DNA of 64,000 bases from Leptospira chreensis (GCF_016919165.1 NZ_JAFFPS010000026.1:124001-188000); one strand, 5' to 3'. Counted from the stretch's first letter, positions 49,948 to 59,834 are shown. Made by a program: numbers and translations. Notes: a model not told the origin generated them from the letters alone.

Positions 49948-50932
49948 ATTGATATAAGTCTTCCCAATGTTTTGTATAGGATAGGAAGGTTTCCTTCCAA
50001 ACTTCGGAACTCGAAACGAGAGCTTCGGGAGAAAGGACAAAAAATTGGAAGAGGGCATTTTGGTTTGTAGTTCTCACTCGGTATTCTTCGCCCGCTTTTT
50101 CAAAATTCGCCCCTTCTAAAAACAACTTCCAACGATCTTCATAATCATTATGGATTTGGAAGGGAATTTCGATTTCAGGATGTTTCTTTAGTAACAAAGG
50201 ATGGAAGTTTAAATCTTGGTTTGTAATTTTAAGATTGGATTGGAATTCTTCCTTGGATTCTTTTTTCACAGTGATTCTTGGAAGGATGAACCGGCGTAAG
50301 GATTTTTTCCCACGGTCATAAGCGAGTAGATAGAAGTCCGTTGTATTCTTACGAACAAGCCTGTAAGGTTCAATCACTCTTTCGCTGGCATCATATCCAT
50401 ATTGGATGGTAAGGGCTCTTTTGTCTTTGATGGCTTGGAGGATTTTTTCTGTATGAGAGGAGTCCGGTGTTTCTTCCGATCCCGATTCCTCTTTGGGTTG
50501 TTTGGCAAATTTAGGAATGAGATCCAGATGGTGGGAGAATAGTTTTTGGGAAAGGCTAAAACTTTCCTGTGTGGGTTCAGCGGCAAACAACACTTGCGAT
50601 AAGTATTCTAACTCTTCTTTGGTGAACTTTAGCGACCTGTTGATTGATTCTTTTTCTAAATAATAAGGGAAGTAGTCTTCTGATTGGTATCCAAACTGTG
50701 CCACTTTGATATTGAATCCAAGGCTTTTTAATTGGTTCAGGTCGCGGTAGAGTTTTTTGCGATCTGATTCAATATCCTCATTTTTATAGAACCGAGGCAT
50801 GATATTACGAAATTTTTGGAAGCTGATTCCTTTGGGTTCGCGGAGTAGATTGAAAAGTAATGCAAAGAGACGAACCTCTGTCTCATTCATTTTTTTCACT
50901 TCAATCATGGGGAAGTCTTCAAAAGAAGTCAT
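49940..50932 (-). CDS. WYL-domain transcriptional regulator
   Basis: 330 residues. N-terminal winged helix (about 15-85, with KKLYRDLNQLKSLGFNI), a linker with acidic, Ser-rich part near 155-165, and a WYL domain (about 165-245: IQYGYDASERVIEPYRL, DFYLLAYD, RRFILPRI), then a C-terminal extension. WYL proteins bind nucleic acid or nucleotides and often control DNA-damage or phage-defence genes. The ATG at 50932 has GGGAAG close by; ATGs at 50908 or 50890 are alternatives. First of the WYL, nuclease, esterase set, and divergent from the lipoprotein gene at 50996. Confidence 0.88.
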   Translation of the reverse strand: MTSFEDFPMIEVKKMNETEVRLFALLFNLLREPKGISFQKFRNIMPRFYKNEDIESDRKKLYRDLNQLKSLGFNIKVAQFGYQSEDYFPYYLEKESINRSLKFTKEELEYLSQVLFAAEPTQESFSLSQKLFSHHLDLIPKFAKQPKEESGSEETPDSSHTEKILQAIKDKRALTIQYGYDASERVIEPYRLVRKNTTDFYLLAYDRGKKSLRRFILPRITVKKESKEEFQSNLKITNQDLNFHPLLLKKHPEIEIPFQIHNDYEDRWKLFLEGANFEKAGEEYRVRTTNQNALFQFFVLSPEALVSSSEVWKETFLSYTKHWEDLYQFV

Positions 50933-50995
50933 ATCTTCCCAAATTGTTTGTTTTTTTGATTCCGAAAAGTAGAAAATGAAAAAAACTGGAAAAGT

Positions 50996-51760
50996 ATGCG
51001 AATCACAGGCCTCATCCTTAGTCTTTCTTTGTTTCTACAATGTGCCACTTATTGGAAAAATCGTAAAAATGACTTTCAAGACATTGTCACCGTTGGTGCC
51101 GAAACTCCTATGTATGGAGCAGCTGTTAAAGTAGGCCCTTTACCCATTGGGGTTCTCTTCCAAGGAGGAGAGTCGGAGATGGGTAAAAAAGATTTGGGAC
51201 GAGGGGTTGGCCTTCGTGGTGGGCAGTTCGGAACCTACCATTCACAACAACTCGTCTTTGGCGTATTAGGTGGCGAGAGTTTCCATTCGGGACTTCCCAC
51301 AATGGATGCCAAAGGGAATTGGCTCGTGGATAAAAAGGGAATCCCTCTCACTACTGATGAAAGGGCCAATGTAAAAAGTTATAAAATGCGTTATTATTCT
51401 TATTGGTATGACCCTGTTAAAGATCGGAAAAAAAGAAAAAAAGAACATTTCCGTCGTGAGTTAACCAAGGACTTGGTGGCCTCAACGGGGCAAAAGGAAT
51501 TTTTAGTGTATCTTCCTCCCGAAGACCAAAAACCTTACGGATACCCGCCTGGTTACTCTTGGAATGTGGAATTTGCTGCTGGAGTGTATGGCGGTGCCAG
51601 AGTGGGATTCAATGTTGCGGAAGCTTTTGATTTTTTACTTGGGTTTACCACCATCGATTTGTTAGATGATGATGTGGAAGGAAAAGTCAAACCAAGTTTC
51701 CCTGGTTTTCCTTTCCCCGCTCCTACAGATGCGGAAACAGAGTCTCCATCAGAGGAATGA
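50996..51760 (+). CDS. Lipoprotein of unknown function, beta-rich
   Basis: 254 residues. The signal ends LSLFLQC (Cys near residue 16), a loose spirochaete lipobox. The mature part has repeated Gly-rich beta segments (KVGPLPIGVLFQGGES, GVGLRGGQFGTY, GVYGGARVGFNVAEAFDFLLGF) and a basic middle (KDRKKRKKEHFRREL). It looks like a Leptospira-specific family and may be membrane-associated. The C-terminus is acidic and short. No function is known to me. Confidence 0.7.
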   Translation: MRITGLILSLSLFLQCATYWKNRKNDFQDIVTVGAETPMYGAAVKVGPLPIGVLFQGGESEMGKKDLGRGVGLRGGQFGTYHSQQLVFGVLGGESFHSGLPTMDAKGNWLVDKKGIPLTTDERANVKSYKMRYYSYWYDPVKDRKKRKKEHFRRELTKDLVASTGQKEFLVYLPPEDQKPYGYPPGYSWNVEFAAGVYGGARVGFNVAEAFDFLLGFTTIDLLDDDVEGKVKPSFPGFPFPAPTDAETESPSEE

Positions 51761-51762
51761 TT

Positions 51763-52125
51763 TTATAGTTTAAAATCTTTTGCTGTGATTTTGTTTTTGG
51801 GATCAAATGTGAGTTTCAAAAACTTTTCTACTACATCTGGTTTTTCTTTCAAAGTATAGTATTGTTCGGGAACATCACGGTCTTCTGCAAAATACCATAC
51901 CAAAACGGTTCCGCTAGGATCGATTGATTTTTCAGTCGATTTTCCAAGAACCGCTTCTGTTTTTACCAATCCATCTCCCACTTTAATCATATCGATTTCT
52001 AATTTACGGAGTGCTGTGTGTGGATGAACTTTAGTGCTTCCTGCTTGAACTTTGTTTCCGGAAGAACAGGAAACTAAGAAAAGAACCGAAGCGAGTGTGC
52101 TGAGTATCAAAAGTTTTTTGATCAT
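51763..52125 (-). CDS. Small lipoprotein with SmpA/OmlA (BamE)-like pattern
   Basis: 120 residues. The signal ends VLFLVSC (Cys near 20). The mature part has the pattern of the SmpA/OmlA fold: a helix (LRKLEIDMIKVGDG), KTEAVLGKSTE, then TVLVWYFAEDRD and LKLTFDPKNKI. BamE-like proteins join the outer-membrane assembly machine or inhibit lysozyme-like enzymes. The match is by pattern only. Confidence 0.6.
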   Translation of the reverse strand: MIKKLLILSTLASVLFLVSCSSGNKVQAGSTKVHPHTALRKLEIDMIKVGDGLVKTEAVLGKSTEKSIDPSGTVLVWYFAEDRDVPEQYYTLKEKPDVVEKFLKLTFDPKNKITAKDFKL

Positions 52126-52158
52126 AAACCTTACCTTAAGATGGACTAAGGGAAGATT

Positions 52159-53412
52159 TTACAGAAGGGGATCAGGGTTGGCAAGTGATATCTTTTCCCT
52201 TTCTTCGTCGATTCGGTTCATTTTTCCCAAAATCTTTTTGAAAAAAGGAATGGTTAAGAACACAAGTCCAATCTCCAAAAATCCAAAAAAGAAAGAGAGG
52301 GCTGAAAAACTATAAGCAGGTGGTAAAACCGATTCAAAGACCATTTGCATTTGTACAGAAACAACAGGCCCTAACATAAATCCAAGGGAACCTACTCCCG
52401 TAAAGGCAGTCATCGTGGTTGCCGTGAGTCCCGGTTTTGACATTTTACTCGCAAGCATCATGGAAGGAACAAACATCACTCCGGCCCCAATCCCGCAGAT
52501 GAGTAAAAATGTAAACAGATACCAAAACTCATTGGTCGTACCTGATAGTCCAAGAAAGATTCCGTAAATGGTCGATCCCACGAGTACGAGGGGCAGAACG
52601 CCTGTTTTGCGGGCGAGCAGTGCGGAAGGGTAGGAAAGTAAACTCATCGGAAAAAGAACGAGTCCTAAAAACACTCCGAGCATCCCTGGATGAAAGGCCA
52701 ACGTTTCTCGTAGGTGGATATTGAAAGAAGAAATAATAAATCCAACCGTAAAACGATCAATGAAGTTGAATAAAAACGGAACAAATAAAAACGGATTTTC
52801 AAAGATCGCAGTTTTCAGGTCACTTAACTTAAAATCTTTGACTCTGTGAATCCCTCTGTCCTTTAACATGAGTAAACTCATTAAACCCACAAAGATAAGA
52901 ATTCCAGATCCTACATAAAATGGTAAAAGGGGATTTTTTCGGCCGAGAATTCCGAGTGGCATTCCAAAGGCACCACCCAGGGATAAAAACATTCCCGTGA
53001 TTCCCATAAGAATTCCTTTGCCATAATAACGTTTGTTATCGGGATCATTTTCACGATCGGCTGCGGAACTGAGTAGGAGACCAATGATAAAGATATGGGC
53101 AGCTCCCTCAAGGAATCTCAAAAAAAGAAAGAGACCCATATCGGTGACAACAGTGAGTGAATAAAAAAGTCCTGCGTCAACAAAACAGAAAAAACTGATG
53201 AAGTACTTTCTGTTTTTAAAACGATCAGAAATGATTCCCGCAATCGGCGCAAAGAGAAAGGAACCTAACATGGGAATGCTCGTGAAGTACGCGACTTCCC
53301 AGTTGGATCCAAGTAACCGATCCTTTACTACATCCTTCACTACCGGCACAATCATTGTTACCGGCAACATGGATAAAAAAACTAAAGTTACGAGTGTATA
53401 CGGGAATCCCAA
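52159..53412 (-). CDS. MFS transporter
   Basis: 417 residues with about twelve membrane helices. GIISDRFKNRKYF between helices 2 and 3 is the major facilitator signature (G-x3-D-R/K-x-G-R-R like). The direction and substrate are unknown; general pattern is nearest to drug or metabolite exporters. It starts 3 bases after the heme oxygenase stop on the same strand, so both are probably one transcript. Confidence 0.85.
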   Translation of the reverse strand: MGFPYTLVTLVFLSMLPVTMIVPVVKDVVKDRLLGSNWEVAYFTSIPMLGSFLFAPIAGIISDRFKNRKYFISFFCFVDAGLFYSLTVVTDMGLFLFLRFLEGAAHIFIIGLLLSSAADRENDPDNKRYYGKGILMGITGMFLSLGGAFGMPLGILGRKNPLLPFYVGSGILIFVGLMSLLMLKDRGIHRVKDFKLSDLKTAIFENPFLFVPFLFNFIDRFTVGFIISSFNIHLRETLAFHPGMLGVFLGLVLFPMSLLSYPSALLARKTGVLPLVLVGSTIYGIFLGLSGTTNEFWYLFTFLLICGIGAGVMFVPSMMLASKMSKPGLTATTMTAFTGVGSLGFMLGPVVSVQMQMVFESVLPPAYSFSALSFFFGFLEIGLVFLTIPFFKKILGKMNRIDEEREKISLANPDPLL

Positions 53413-53415
53413 AAA

Positions 53416-54096
53416 TTAACCTGCTGGTAAAAGAGTTTGGTAACGTTCGAGTCCGATATTTTCTTTTAAATCAGAGTCGAGTTCAATGAACAAAAATTTA
53501 TTCAAATCGAAAGTGGCGTTAGCCTCTGCCAATAGTTCTGCTTTTTGTGAATCGTTCAAAGGGAGAGTATCCAAGTTTTGGCGATAGATTCCTTTAAATG
53601 CCATAAGGTCTTCGATTTCAGGAAATTCATAAAAAGCAGTTCCTTCATTTCCTTCCAATTCGAAAGTTTTTGCTACTACTTTTTTGATGGATTGACCACC
53701 GGAAAGATCTCCCAAGTAACGAACGTAAGCTTGTGCTACGAGTAGTTCCGGTTTTGTTTTTGCAATGTTTTTGATATGATCAATATAGTTCTGTGTCGCT
53801 TGGGAAATAGAACCACGAAGTTTTGTGCTAAATTTCTTTTGGAAACTTGCGATGTCTTCTTTTAGGGATTTTTCGCGGAAGAGAGCAGGGAAATAAAGTT
53901 TTGCAAGGATAGGATTGTCTTTGTTTTGGCGGTAAAGTTCTTCCATCTCGGTGTAAACCGCAAGTAGACTTTCCAATTGGTATGTATAAGTTTGGGCATC
54001 AAGGCCCCCTCGGAAAATGGCCCGGATATAAGGAACCTTTTCGGTTTCTTGGTGTTTGTCGGCAGTTCCTTCTCGTAACATCATTGCTATGGACAT
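53416..54096 (-). CDS. hemO: Heme oxygenase (biliverdin-forming)
   Basis: 226 residues, helical and cytoplasmic. AAGGAG precedes the ATG. The proximal haem ligand is His15 (ADKHQE) and the distal helix has YLGDLSGGQ, as in HmuO-type enzymes. It opens haem with oxygen and an electron donor to give biliverdin, CO and Fe2+, so it frees iron from haem. Leptospira is known to use such an enzyme to take iron from haem. The MFS gene follows 3 bases later. Confidence 0.93.
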   Translation of the reverse strand: MSIAMMLREGTADKHQETEKVPYIRAIFRGGLDAQTYTYQLESLLAVYTEMEELYRQNKDNPILAKLYFPALFREKSLKEDIASFQKKFSTKLRGSISQATQNYIDHIKNIAKTKPELLVAQAYVRYLGDLSGGQSIKKVVAKTFELEGNEGTAFYEFPEIEDLMAFKGIYRQNLDTLPLNDSQKAELLAEANATFDLNKFLFIELDSDLKENIGLERYQTLLPAG

Positions 54097-54174
54097 AATG
54101 GCTCCTTCTTCTCTATGTGAGAATCAATCTCAGATATGACACTACCCTGACAATTGCGGGTACGTCAAAGAAAA

Positions 54175-55305
54175 TTATAGAGAATCTTCCTGGGTAGGCG
54201 AATTCCAAAATTCGAGCGGGGTGTTGGCCCTCTGTTCGGGGTAGAGGAAGTAGGAGAGAAAAAAGACAAGGATCGAAACCACAATTCCAATGGTGGCAAG
54301 GACCACGTCTTTCCCTACTTTGCGGAAAGTATCCAGATAAGGAAGGTCTTGGTAGGTGATGACATTGAGAATGATTTCCCGACCTGCAAGGAGTCCTAAA
54401 AAAGCCCATGTGGTAGACATGGGGATGTTACTTATGTATTGGAAAAAGAATAACAAACTTCCATAGACCAAGTCAACGATAGTGGCCGCTTTCGCCCATT
54501 GGATGTCTGACTTTTCAGAGACCACTCTTTGGATGGTGCCGCCGTTTGTACGGATGATGATAAGAAGTGCTGCAATGAGAATAAAGACTGCTGTTAAGAA
54601 TTCAATCGGTCCTAGTTGGCGCGGTAAAAATACAGCAATATTGGCTGTGTCTTGTAATAACCAAGCCACCCATAAATACATAGTGGAAAGCCATTGCAAA
54701 CGAGACCATCTCCTTTCAGAAACGGGATCTGGAGTATGGACATCATGGTATTCGTGTGGATCCACTTTCACAAGGATGGCCCAAACAAGAATGGCAACAA
54801 GGAAGGCGAGACCATAACCAAAGAAGGATTTTGTTAACATTTGGTCGATGCTCTTACCACCAAACAATCCCAAGACGAGAAAGGTTGTGGATACAGGAGC
54901 ACGGAGTCTTGTGATGACAACTAGAAGGACTGGTGCTAGGAGTTGGAGAAGGTTGAAGTCTTTGGTTTCCGGAATGGAATCTAATCTATGGAAGTGGATT
55001 TCATGACCATGTAAAAACCAAGCAATCAAATGGACTAAAAATAAAAGACCACCGAAAACGAGAATCTTTTGGAGCCAGTGAACTGATTTTTTACTCTCGA
55101 TAAAGGTTCCGATGGTTTGGACTGCATCGTTTCCGGCCACAGAGAACGACGCAATCGCAAAAGAAAACCATCCGAGATAATACCGAGGAAGACCCAGGAA
55201 ATAACCGGCACAGATCGTAAGAACCAAAAAAAAGGTAAATGCAAAGAATCGAACTTGGTCCTTTTTTGTGGGGTGCTGGTAATCTATTTCCTGGTTAGGG
55301 CTCAT
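54175..55305 (-). CDS. PiT-like (phosphate permease-like) membrane protein
   Basis: 376 residues with about ten membrane helices. [14 protein letters not shown] resembles the PiT signature GANDVxNxxGT, and [12 protein letters not shown] and [15 protein letters not shown] resemble the PVSTT segments of the two repeats. [14 protein letters not shown] is the weak second copy of the signature. So it probably moves phosphate or another anion, but it is divergent from typical PiT proteins. Its start overlaps the acyltransferase gene by 4 bases. Confidence 0.72.
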   Translation of the reverse strand: MSPNQEIDYQHPTKKDQVRFFAFTFFLVLTICAGYFLGLPRYYLGWFSFAIASFSVAGNDAVQTIGTFIESKKSVHWLQKILVFGGLLFLVHLIAWFLHGHEIHFHRLDSIPETKDFNLLQLLAPVLLVVITRLRAPVSTTFLVLGLFGGKSIDQMLTKSFFGYGLAFLVAILVWAILVKVDPHEYHDVHTPDPVSERRWSRLQWLSTMYLWVAWLLQDTANIAVFLPRQLGPIEFLTAVFILIAALLIIIRTNGGTIQRVVSEKSDIQWAKAATIVDLVYGSLLFFFQYISNIPMSTTWAFLGLLAGREIILNVITYQDLPYLDTFRKVGKDVVLATIGIVVSILVFFLSYFLYPEQRANTPLEFWNSPTQEDSL

Positions 55306-56078
55306 GCATTCATATAGTGTTTCGCATATCTCTCCGTGATTTCCTTGCGGTCGAAAAGAATAAACACATCTGTAGTACCAAAAACAGAATCCAGTGCAGG
55401 AATTCCACAGATTTTAGCACCCACTCGGAGGTATCCTTTCAAAAGTGGAGGGATATTTTTGGAGATCGATTTAGGGTCTTCTACATGAAAATTGGCATCA
55501 AACCCAGGAATCACAAAGTCAGGATTTGGAAACACGCGGAATTCTTCCGGAGCGATCGCATCTTTGGCTTTTAAAAACCCATAAGATTGGGAAGCAACTG
55601 CTGCATCTGTGGAGTGGATGGATCCGCAACCCATCAAATAACGAACATTATGTTTATTCATGAACTCAGCAAGGCCTTGCCAGAGAAGTGAGATGACCGA
55701 ACCATCACGGTAGTCAGGGTGAACGCAAGAACGTCCTACTTCTGCAATTTCATCTGGTAGGTTATAAATAGAAGTGATATCAAATTCGTTTTCGCTGTAG
55801 AATCCGATTCCGTTTTTTGCATTTTGGCGAGTTAAAATACGGTAAGTTCCTACGATTTTTGTATCTTCTGTGGATTTATCGATCACAAGTAAGTGGTGGC
55901 AGTACAAATCGTACTCATCACGATCTTTACGTGTAGCAGAAGATTGTGGCAGACCCTCTCCCATTTCTAAGTTGAACACTTCATAACGTAAGGCAAGTGC
56001 TCTTTCAATTTCTAGTTGGTTTTCAGCTAAACGAACCTCTAAAATTCGTTCTGTTTTGTTTATAGTATTTGGTTTCAT
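55302..56078 (-). CDS. GNAT-fold acyltransferase, OlsB/FeeM-like (PF13444)
   Basis: 258 residues. It has the family [13 protein letters not shown] start, [34 protein letters not shown] and [11 protein letters not shown], the layout of the OlsB/N-acyl amino acid synthase group, which moves a hydroxyacyl chain from acyl carrier protein to an amino acid such as ornithine. This gives lyso-ornithine lipid; the second acyltransferase (OlsA) is not in this window. Ribosome site AGAGGA. Overlaps the PiT-like gene by 4 bases. Confidence 0.82.
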   Translation of the reverse strand: MKPNTINKTERILEVRLAENQLEIERALALRYEVFNLEMGEGLPQSSATRKDRDEYDLYCHHLLVIDKSTEDTKIVGTYRILTRQNAKNGIGFYSENEFDITSIYNLPDEIAEVGRSCVHPDYRDGSVISLLWQGLAEFMNKHNVRYLMGCGSIHSTDAAVASQSYGFLKAKDAIAPEEFRVFPNPDFVIPGFDANFHVEDPKSISKNIPPLLKGYLRVGAKICGIPALDSVFGTTDVFILFDRKEITERYAKHYMNA

Positions 56079-56181
56079 CGGATTTTATCCTCTTGTTTAT
56101 CTGCCTATAAGGTAAAATGAATCGGTTACGGCAATGTGACATTCAGGTGAAAATCCGTTTGCTTCGCCTTCGATTGGCATG

Positions 56182-57141
56182 TTACAAATTCGTGACACAG
56201 AGAACCTGGTTGGTCGAATCTTGATCCGGTGAATAGATTTGACCATTGTTTAGTTCTAATGCGTAAGCTTGTATCGCATCTAAAGGATATGAATTGGACG
56301 ACCAAAATACATTAGAACTTTCAAAGTTTGGAAAAATCTGAGTATTGATTGTTGGTGAAGAGTAGCCAACATTACAAGTTACAAAATCATTCAATGGACT
56401 CGTTGGGCCAGTGGAACAAACGACTAAGTGTTTTAACTCATTTTTTGTAGCCACTCTCCAATTTGTTTTTTGCCATTTAACGGCTGTGTTATACTGATTA
56501 CAGGCATTATAAATATCACTGTTGGCCACTCCGATCCAGGGTGGGGGTGCTAGATCTCCTCCAGCAATATCTCCTGTACATCCATTCGTTGGAGTGATAT
56601 TACAAAAATTTAAAGACAAACTAATTCCGTATTGGTCCCCTGCGGTTCCTGTCCCTGTGCAGTTTCCTACATAAGAACCTCCGCTACTGGGACTCCATTC
56701 TTGTCCATGAGCACACCGGCTGTAACCAACGATACGATTGTCAACAATGGCTTTGTAGAGAGGGCAGGTAATCTCCATACCAACGACACCATCACCTAAC
56801 TTTGTTCCTGTATTGGTGATAAAACAAAATAAGGAATTTGGTTGTTGAGCGATGAAGACTCTTGGAAATATTCCTCCTCTTGTCACAATATCAAAGGCGC
56901 CATTTGTATTGATCGAATCGGAAACTCCGCCCAATTCATATTGGATTTTTAAAGTGTTGCCTGCGGTCAGTCCAGAAACCAAACCTTTGACTCGGAACGG
57001 TGGACAAAGTGCCGAACCATTTTGTACGCATCCCATGAGTTGTGTTTCTAAATAAAGTTGGGAGCCAGGATCGTTTGGATTATTGAAATTAGGAAGTTTG
57101 CAAAAAAGTAGAAAAATGAGAAAGGGTAGGTAACGTTTCAT
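56182..57141 (-). CDS. DUF1566-domain lipoprotein
   Basis: 319 residues from the ATG at 57141, which has GGAAG 7 bases upstream; the upstream ATG at 57216 has none. The lipoprotein signal ends LIFLLFC. Residues ~40-135 are a Gly-rich beta-domain (SGLTAGNTLKIQY). From about 165 on there is a DUF1566 (Lcl/Fibrobacter-type) domain: WRVATKNELKHLVVC, FWSSNSYPLDAIQAYALELNNG. Such domains occur on surface proteins that bind sugars or collagen. Many Cys suggest disulfides. Lone gene. Confidence 0.8.
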   Translation of the reverse strand: MKRYLPFLIFLLFCKLPNFNNPNDPGSQLYLETQLMGCVQNGSALCPPFRVKGLVSGLTAGNTLKIQYELGGVSDSINTNGAFDIVTRGGIFPRVFIAQQPNSLFCFITNTGTKLGDGVVGMEITCPLYKAIVDNRIVGYSRCAHGQEWSPSSGGSYVGNCTGTGTAGDQYGISLSLNFCNITPTNGCTGDIAGGDLAPPPWIGVANSDIYNACNQYNTAVKWQKTNWRVATKNELKHLVVCSTGPTSPLNDFVTCNVGYSSPTINTQIFPNFESSNVFWSSNSYPLDAIQAYALELNNGQIYSPDQDSTNQVLCVTNL

Positions 57142-57447
57142 GACAGCACTTCCGGCTAAATTTATAATCGAATCTCGGTGGTTGTAAAGAAATTTATTTC
57201 CTGAAATCGGGATCATTGGGATGGAGATTTGTTTGGCGTCACTCTAGTTTGTTGTTTGTTCTCATCGTCATTGATTTCTATTCGCGAGAAAGCTAGGCAA
57301 AGAATTCGCGCATTTCTAGGCTTTTAATTTAGTTGAACTATAAATTGATTTTATAAAATTGTAACGAACCTTTTCGAAATATGCAAAATTTCCGTTCAAT
57401 GCCTCAAAAGGTAAATGTAATTAGGATACTTCGTAAGTAAATAAAAC
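57142..57447. other. Intergenic region, AT-rich, no gene seen
   Basis: About 305 bases. The part after 57300 is strongly AT-rich and contains promoter-like AT stretches (TTGAAC, TATAAA) but no convincing full promoter. A short direct repeat of ATTCGCG occurs near 57281 and 57304. Open frames across it show no protein features. It separates the DUF1566 lipoprotein from the decayed gene. Confidence 0.4.
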
Positions 57448-58123
57448 ATGATAAAAAAGATACAAAGACTTGTTTCCGATAATTTAAGAAAAGCCTATTC
57501 TAATTTTAAAAATGCTTATACTGAAATGCATTTGGTAACATGGGAGCGGGAAACAATATTTTATTTTTCTAATTTTCTGATTTCCTTCATTTTGTTATAT
57601 TTACATAGACCTGACTCATTGAATCATCCTCAGTTATGGGCGGAAGATGGAACAATATTTCTCCGTGATGAGTGGGTGATTGGATTTCCAAGTACGATTT
57701 TTAAACTGTATTCTGGATATATACATTTTGTACCAAGACTTATTGCTTTTATTTCTGATCTGTTCCCATACGAATTGATTCCATTTGTTTTTAACGCTTC
57801 TGCAATCTTACTTGCTGCCTTTAGTGTTTCTCTTTTTTCTTTAAGTAGATTTCGATATATTGTTAAAAATGATTTTTTGTATTTTGCCTTTTTCACTGAT
57901 ATTTGATGGTGAAAATAAAAAGCGGAATTTTGTCTTCGGTATTCTGGTTTTAGTTACCTACGCCTTAGTAATCAAAGATACTTTTTTTATTAAACCATAT
58001 CATGACTTTGAATGGAATAAATATGCCACTCAAGTGAAAAATAGACAAGATGTTTCTATTCCGATCAATCCAAAGTGGTGGGCGCAAATTATAGTGAAAG
58101 AAGATGAATGGAGAAAAAAGTAA
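57448..58123 (+). pseudogene. Remnant of a polysaccharide-cluster-type membrane protein
   Basis: Two overlapping open frames together look like the two ends of one longer protein. The first (57448-57906) has a membrane helix, then WAEDGTIFLRDEW and SGYIHFVPRLIAF, typical of the start of 500-residue membrane proteins in sugar-polymer clusters; it ends early in a stop. The second (57860-58123) has a membrane helix (FVFGILVLVTYALVI) and a typical charged tail (ending PKWWAQIIVKEDEWRKK). The frame change near 57880-57906 and missing middle indicate an internal deletion plus frameshift. The whole is more AT-rich than its neighbours. Confidence 0.65.
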
Positions 58124-58136
58124 GTCGATAATAGCC

Positions 58137-59834
58137 TTATTCGCAGCTATAGGACAACCCAGGTTTTAGGTTAAAACTTCGATACAACGAATAACCAATC
58201 GCGACGTTCGTAATATCCTCTTTTGTATGCACCGCCAAGTATCCATTGAAGGAACATGGCTCCAACCCCGGAACCGAAGTGGTAAATGCGGGATGATACT
58301 TTTGATTCAGAACCAAAGTTTCTCCTTTTTTTAAAAAACCAAATTCATAGTGATCGGGTTTCCAGGATTTAGGGGTATACTCTTGTTTGGTGGAGGGAAG
58401 GTAAAATTCCCCACTATAGTTTTTATCGTCAATGGTTTGGTTTGTAAAATAGAAAGTCAGATTTTCATAAATATCATTGGTGGATAGATTTGCCATGAGT
58501 GCGGGTAACATTCGCGAATCGGAACCATAATCGGGAATGGTTGCCACAGTGATCGGATAGGGATTTTTATTTTGGACCAAAACCTTGGGTAGGGAAAGTA
58601 TAAAAATTTCTGATAGAAATTTGGTATTCATACTCCTCGTGTCTTGTGTATGAATCAGAAAACAAATTACGGTTACAATTCCCAAAGGGATATGGTATTT
58701 TTTCGGAACCAGTTCCCAAACTCTTTGGAACCCTATCGCCAAACACCAAGCATATAAAAATACAACACTCAGACTCCATCTTGGATACACTCGTTCCAAG
58801 GAGTAGATGGGTAAGTGTTCGAGTAAATTAGCAGGTGAGTAAGGAGAAGCATTGCCGGCCATTAGCCACACAACAAGTAAAAGGAGCGATAGAACAGAAA
58901 CCATTTTTCTTTTTGTAAAGAATACCAAAGGAGATAGATATAATGGTAACTGGCCAAGGTAATTTCCATACTCCCAATACCGGTATTGCATTTGGGAAAG
59001 AGATTGAGCGAGCAATGGGTGCTGCGATGATCCAAAAAAAATCGGATAGAAATCGTTCCCATTTAAGGTGAAGTTGTCGCCGACAAAATACCTACCTACG
59101 GAATGAACAAATAAAAACATCGGAATCCATTTGATGGCGAGAATGCCCAGGACAAATAGGGAGAGTTTCACCAATCGTTTGGTTGTATCTTTTTTTTCAT
59201 CGGAAAGATACAATTCTCGAATTACTAAAAAGAAGATTAATAGGATTGCTTGGGAAAGAGGGTAAATGCTTCCTTCGGATAACAAAATATAGGTGATCGT
59301 TGTGGCTAGAATTCCGATCCACCAATTTCCATTTTTAATAAAATATAAAATGTAAAATACTAGAGCCGGTAAAAAAAGTCCCGGGATTTGGTTTAAGTGG
59401 CCGGCATAGAATTTTTGAAATACAAACCCAGAAAATTGAAATACCAAAACAAATAGTAATGAAGATAGCGTATTCGATTTTGTATAAAGGCGAAAGGAAT
59501 GGAAATTAAGGAATCCAGAAAGGACAAAATAAAATAAAAAACTTATCTTTAGTGCTGTGAGTGTGGGGAAAAAAAGAACAAGGAAGTGGGTGAAACTTCC
59601 TATCTTACTGGTTGGGTTTTCCCAAACAGGAAACCCGGCGCCATAATAGGGATTCCATAATGGGAAGGTGGTGCCAAACTCGAAGAAAGACTTTCTTAAA
59701 AACTCGACATGGAAACTATACATATCCCAATCGAAACGGCCGTAGAGGTTGTCCGATTCGAATAGGGATTTTGTATTCCAAAGATAGAATGTAAAAAAAA
59801 GTAGAAGTAAGGCAAAGGGCCTAATGCGCTTCAT
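58137..59834 (-). CDS. YfhO-like integral membrane protein
   Basis: 565 residues from the ATG at 59834 (MKRIRPF), 14 bases inside polA; an ATG at 59867 would lengthen the overlap. About eleven membrane helices fill residues 5-430 with a large loop after helix 1 carrying FDWDMYSFHVEFL and PYYGAGFP, and a C-terminal ~150-residue soluble part. This layout fits the YfhO / GT-C-type glycosyltransferase group that moves sugars from polyprenol carriers. Overlaps polA by 14 bases, so it is probably in the same transcript. Confidence 0.72.
   Translation of the reverse strand: MKRIRPFALLLLFFTFYLWNTKSLFESDNLYGRFDWDMYSFHVEFLRKSFFEFGTTFPLWNPYYGAGFPVWENPTSKIGSFTHFLVLFFPTLTALKISFLFYFVLSGFLNFHSFRLYTKSNTLSSLLFVLVFQFSGFVFQKFYAGHLNQIPGLFLPALVFYILYFIKNGNWWIGILATTITYILLSEGSIYPLSQAILLIFFLVIRELYLSDEKKDTTKRLVKLSLFVLGILAIKWIPMFLFVHSVGRYFVGDNFTLNGNDFYPIFFGSSQHPLLAQSLSQMQYRYWEYGNYLGQLPLYLSPLVFFTKRKMVSVLSLLLLVVWLMAGNASPYSPANLLEHLPIYSLERVYPRWSLSVVFLYAWCLAIGFQRVWELVPKKYHIPLGIVTVICFLIHTQDTRSMNTKFLSEIFILSLPKVLVQNKNPYPITVATIPDYGSDSRMLPALMANLSTNDIYENLTFYFTNQTIDDKNYSGEFYLPSTKQEYTPKSWKPDHYEFGFLKKGETLVLNQKYHPAFTTSVPGLEPCSFNGYLAVHTKEDITNVAIGYSLYRSFNLKPGLSYSCE

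Noticed and set aside
49948..50058. Longer N-terminus of the DUF2779 protein from the ATG at 50058
   Set aside because: It would overlap the WYL gene by 119 bases; the family-like sequence begins after the TTG at 49947, which has a plausible ribosome site.
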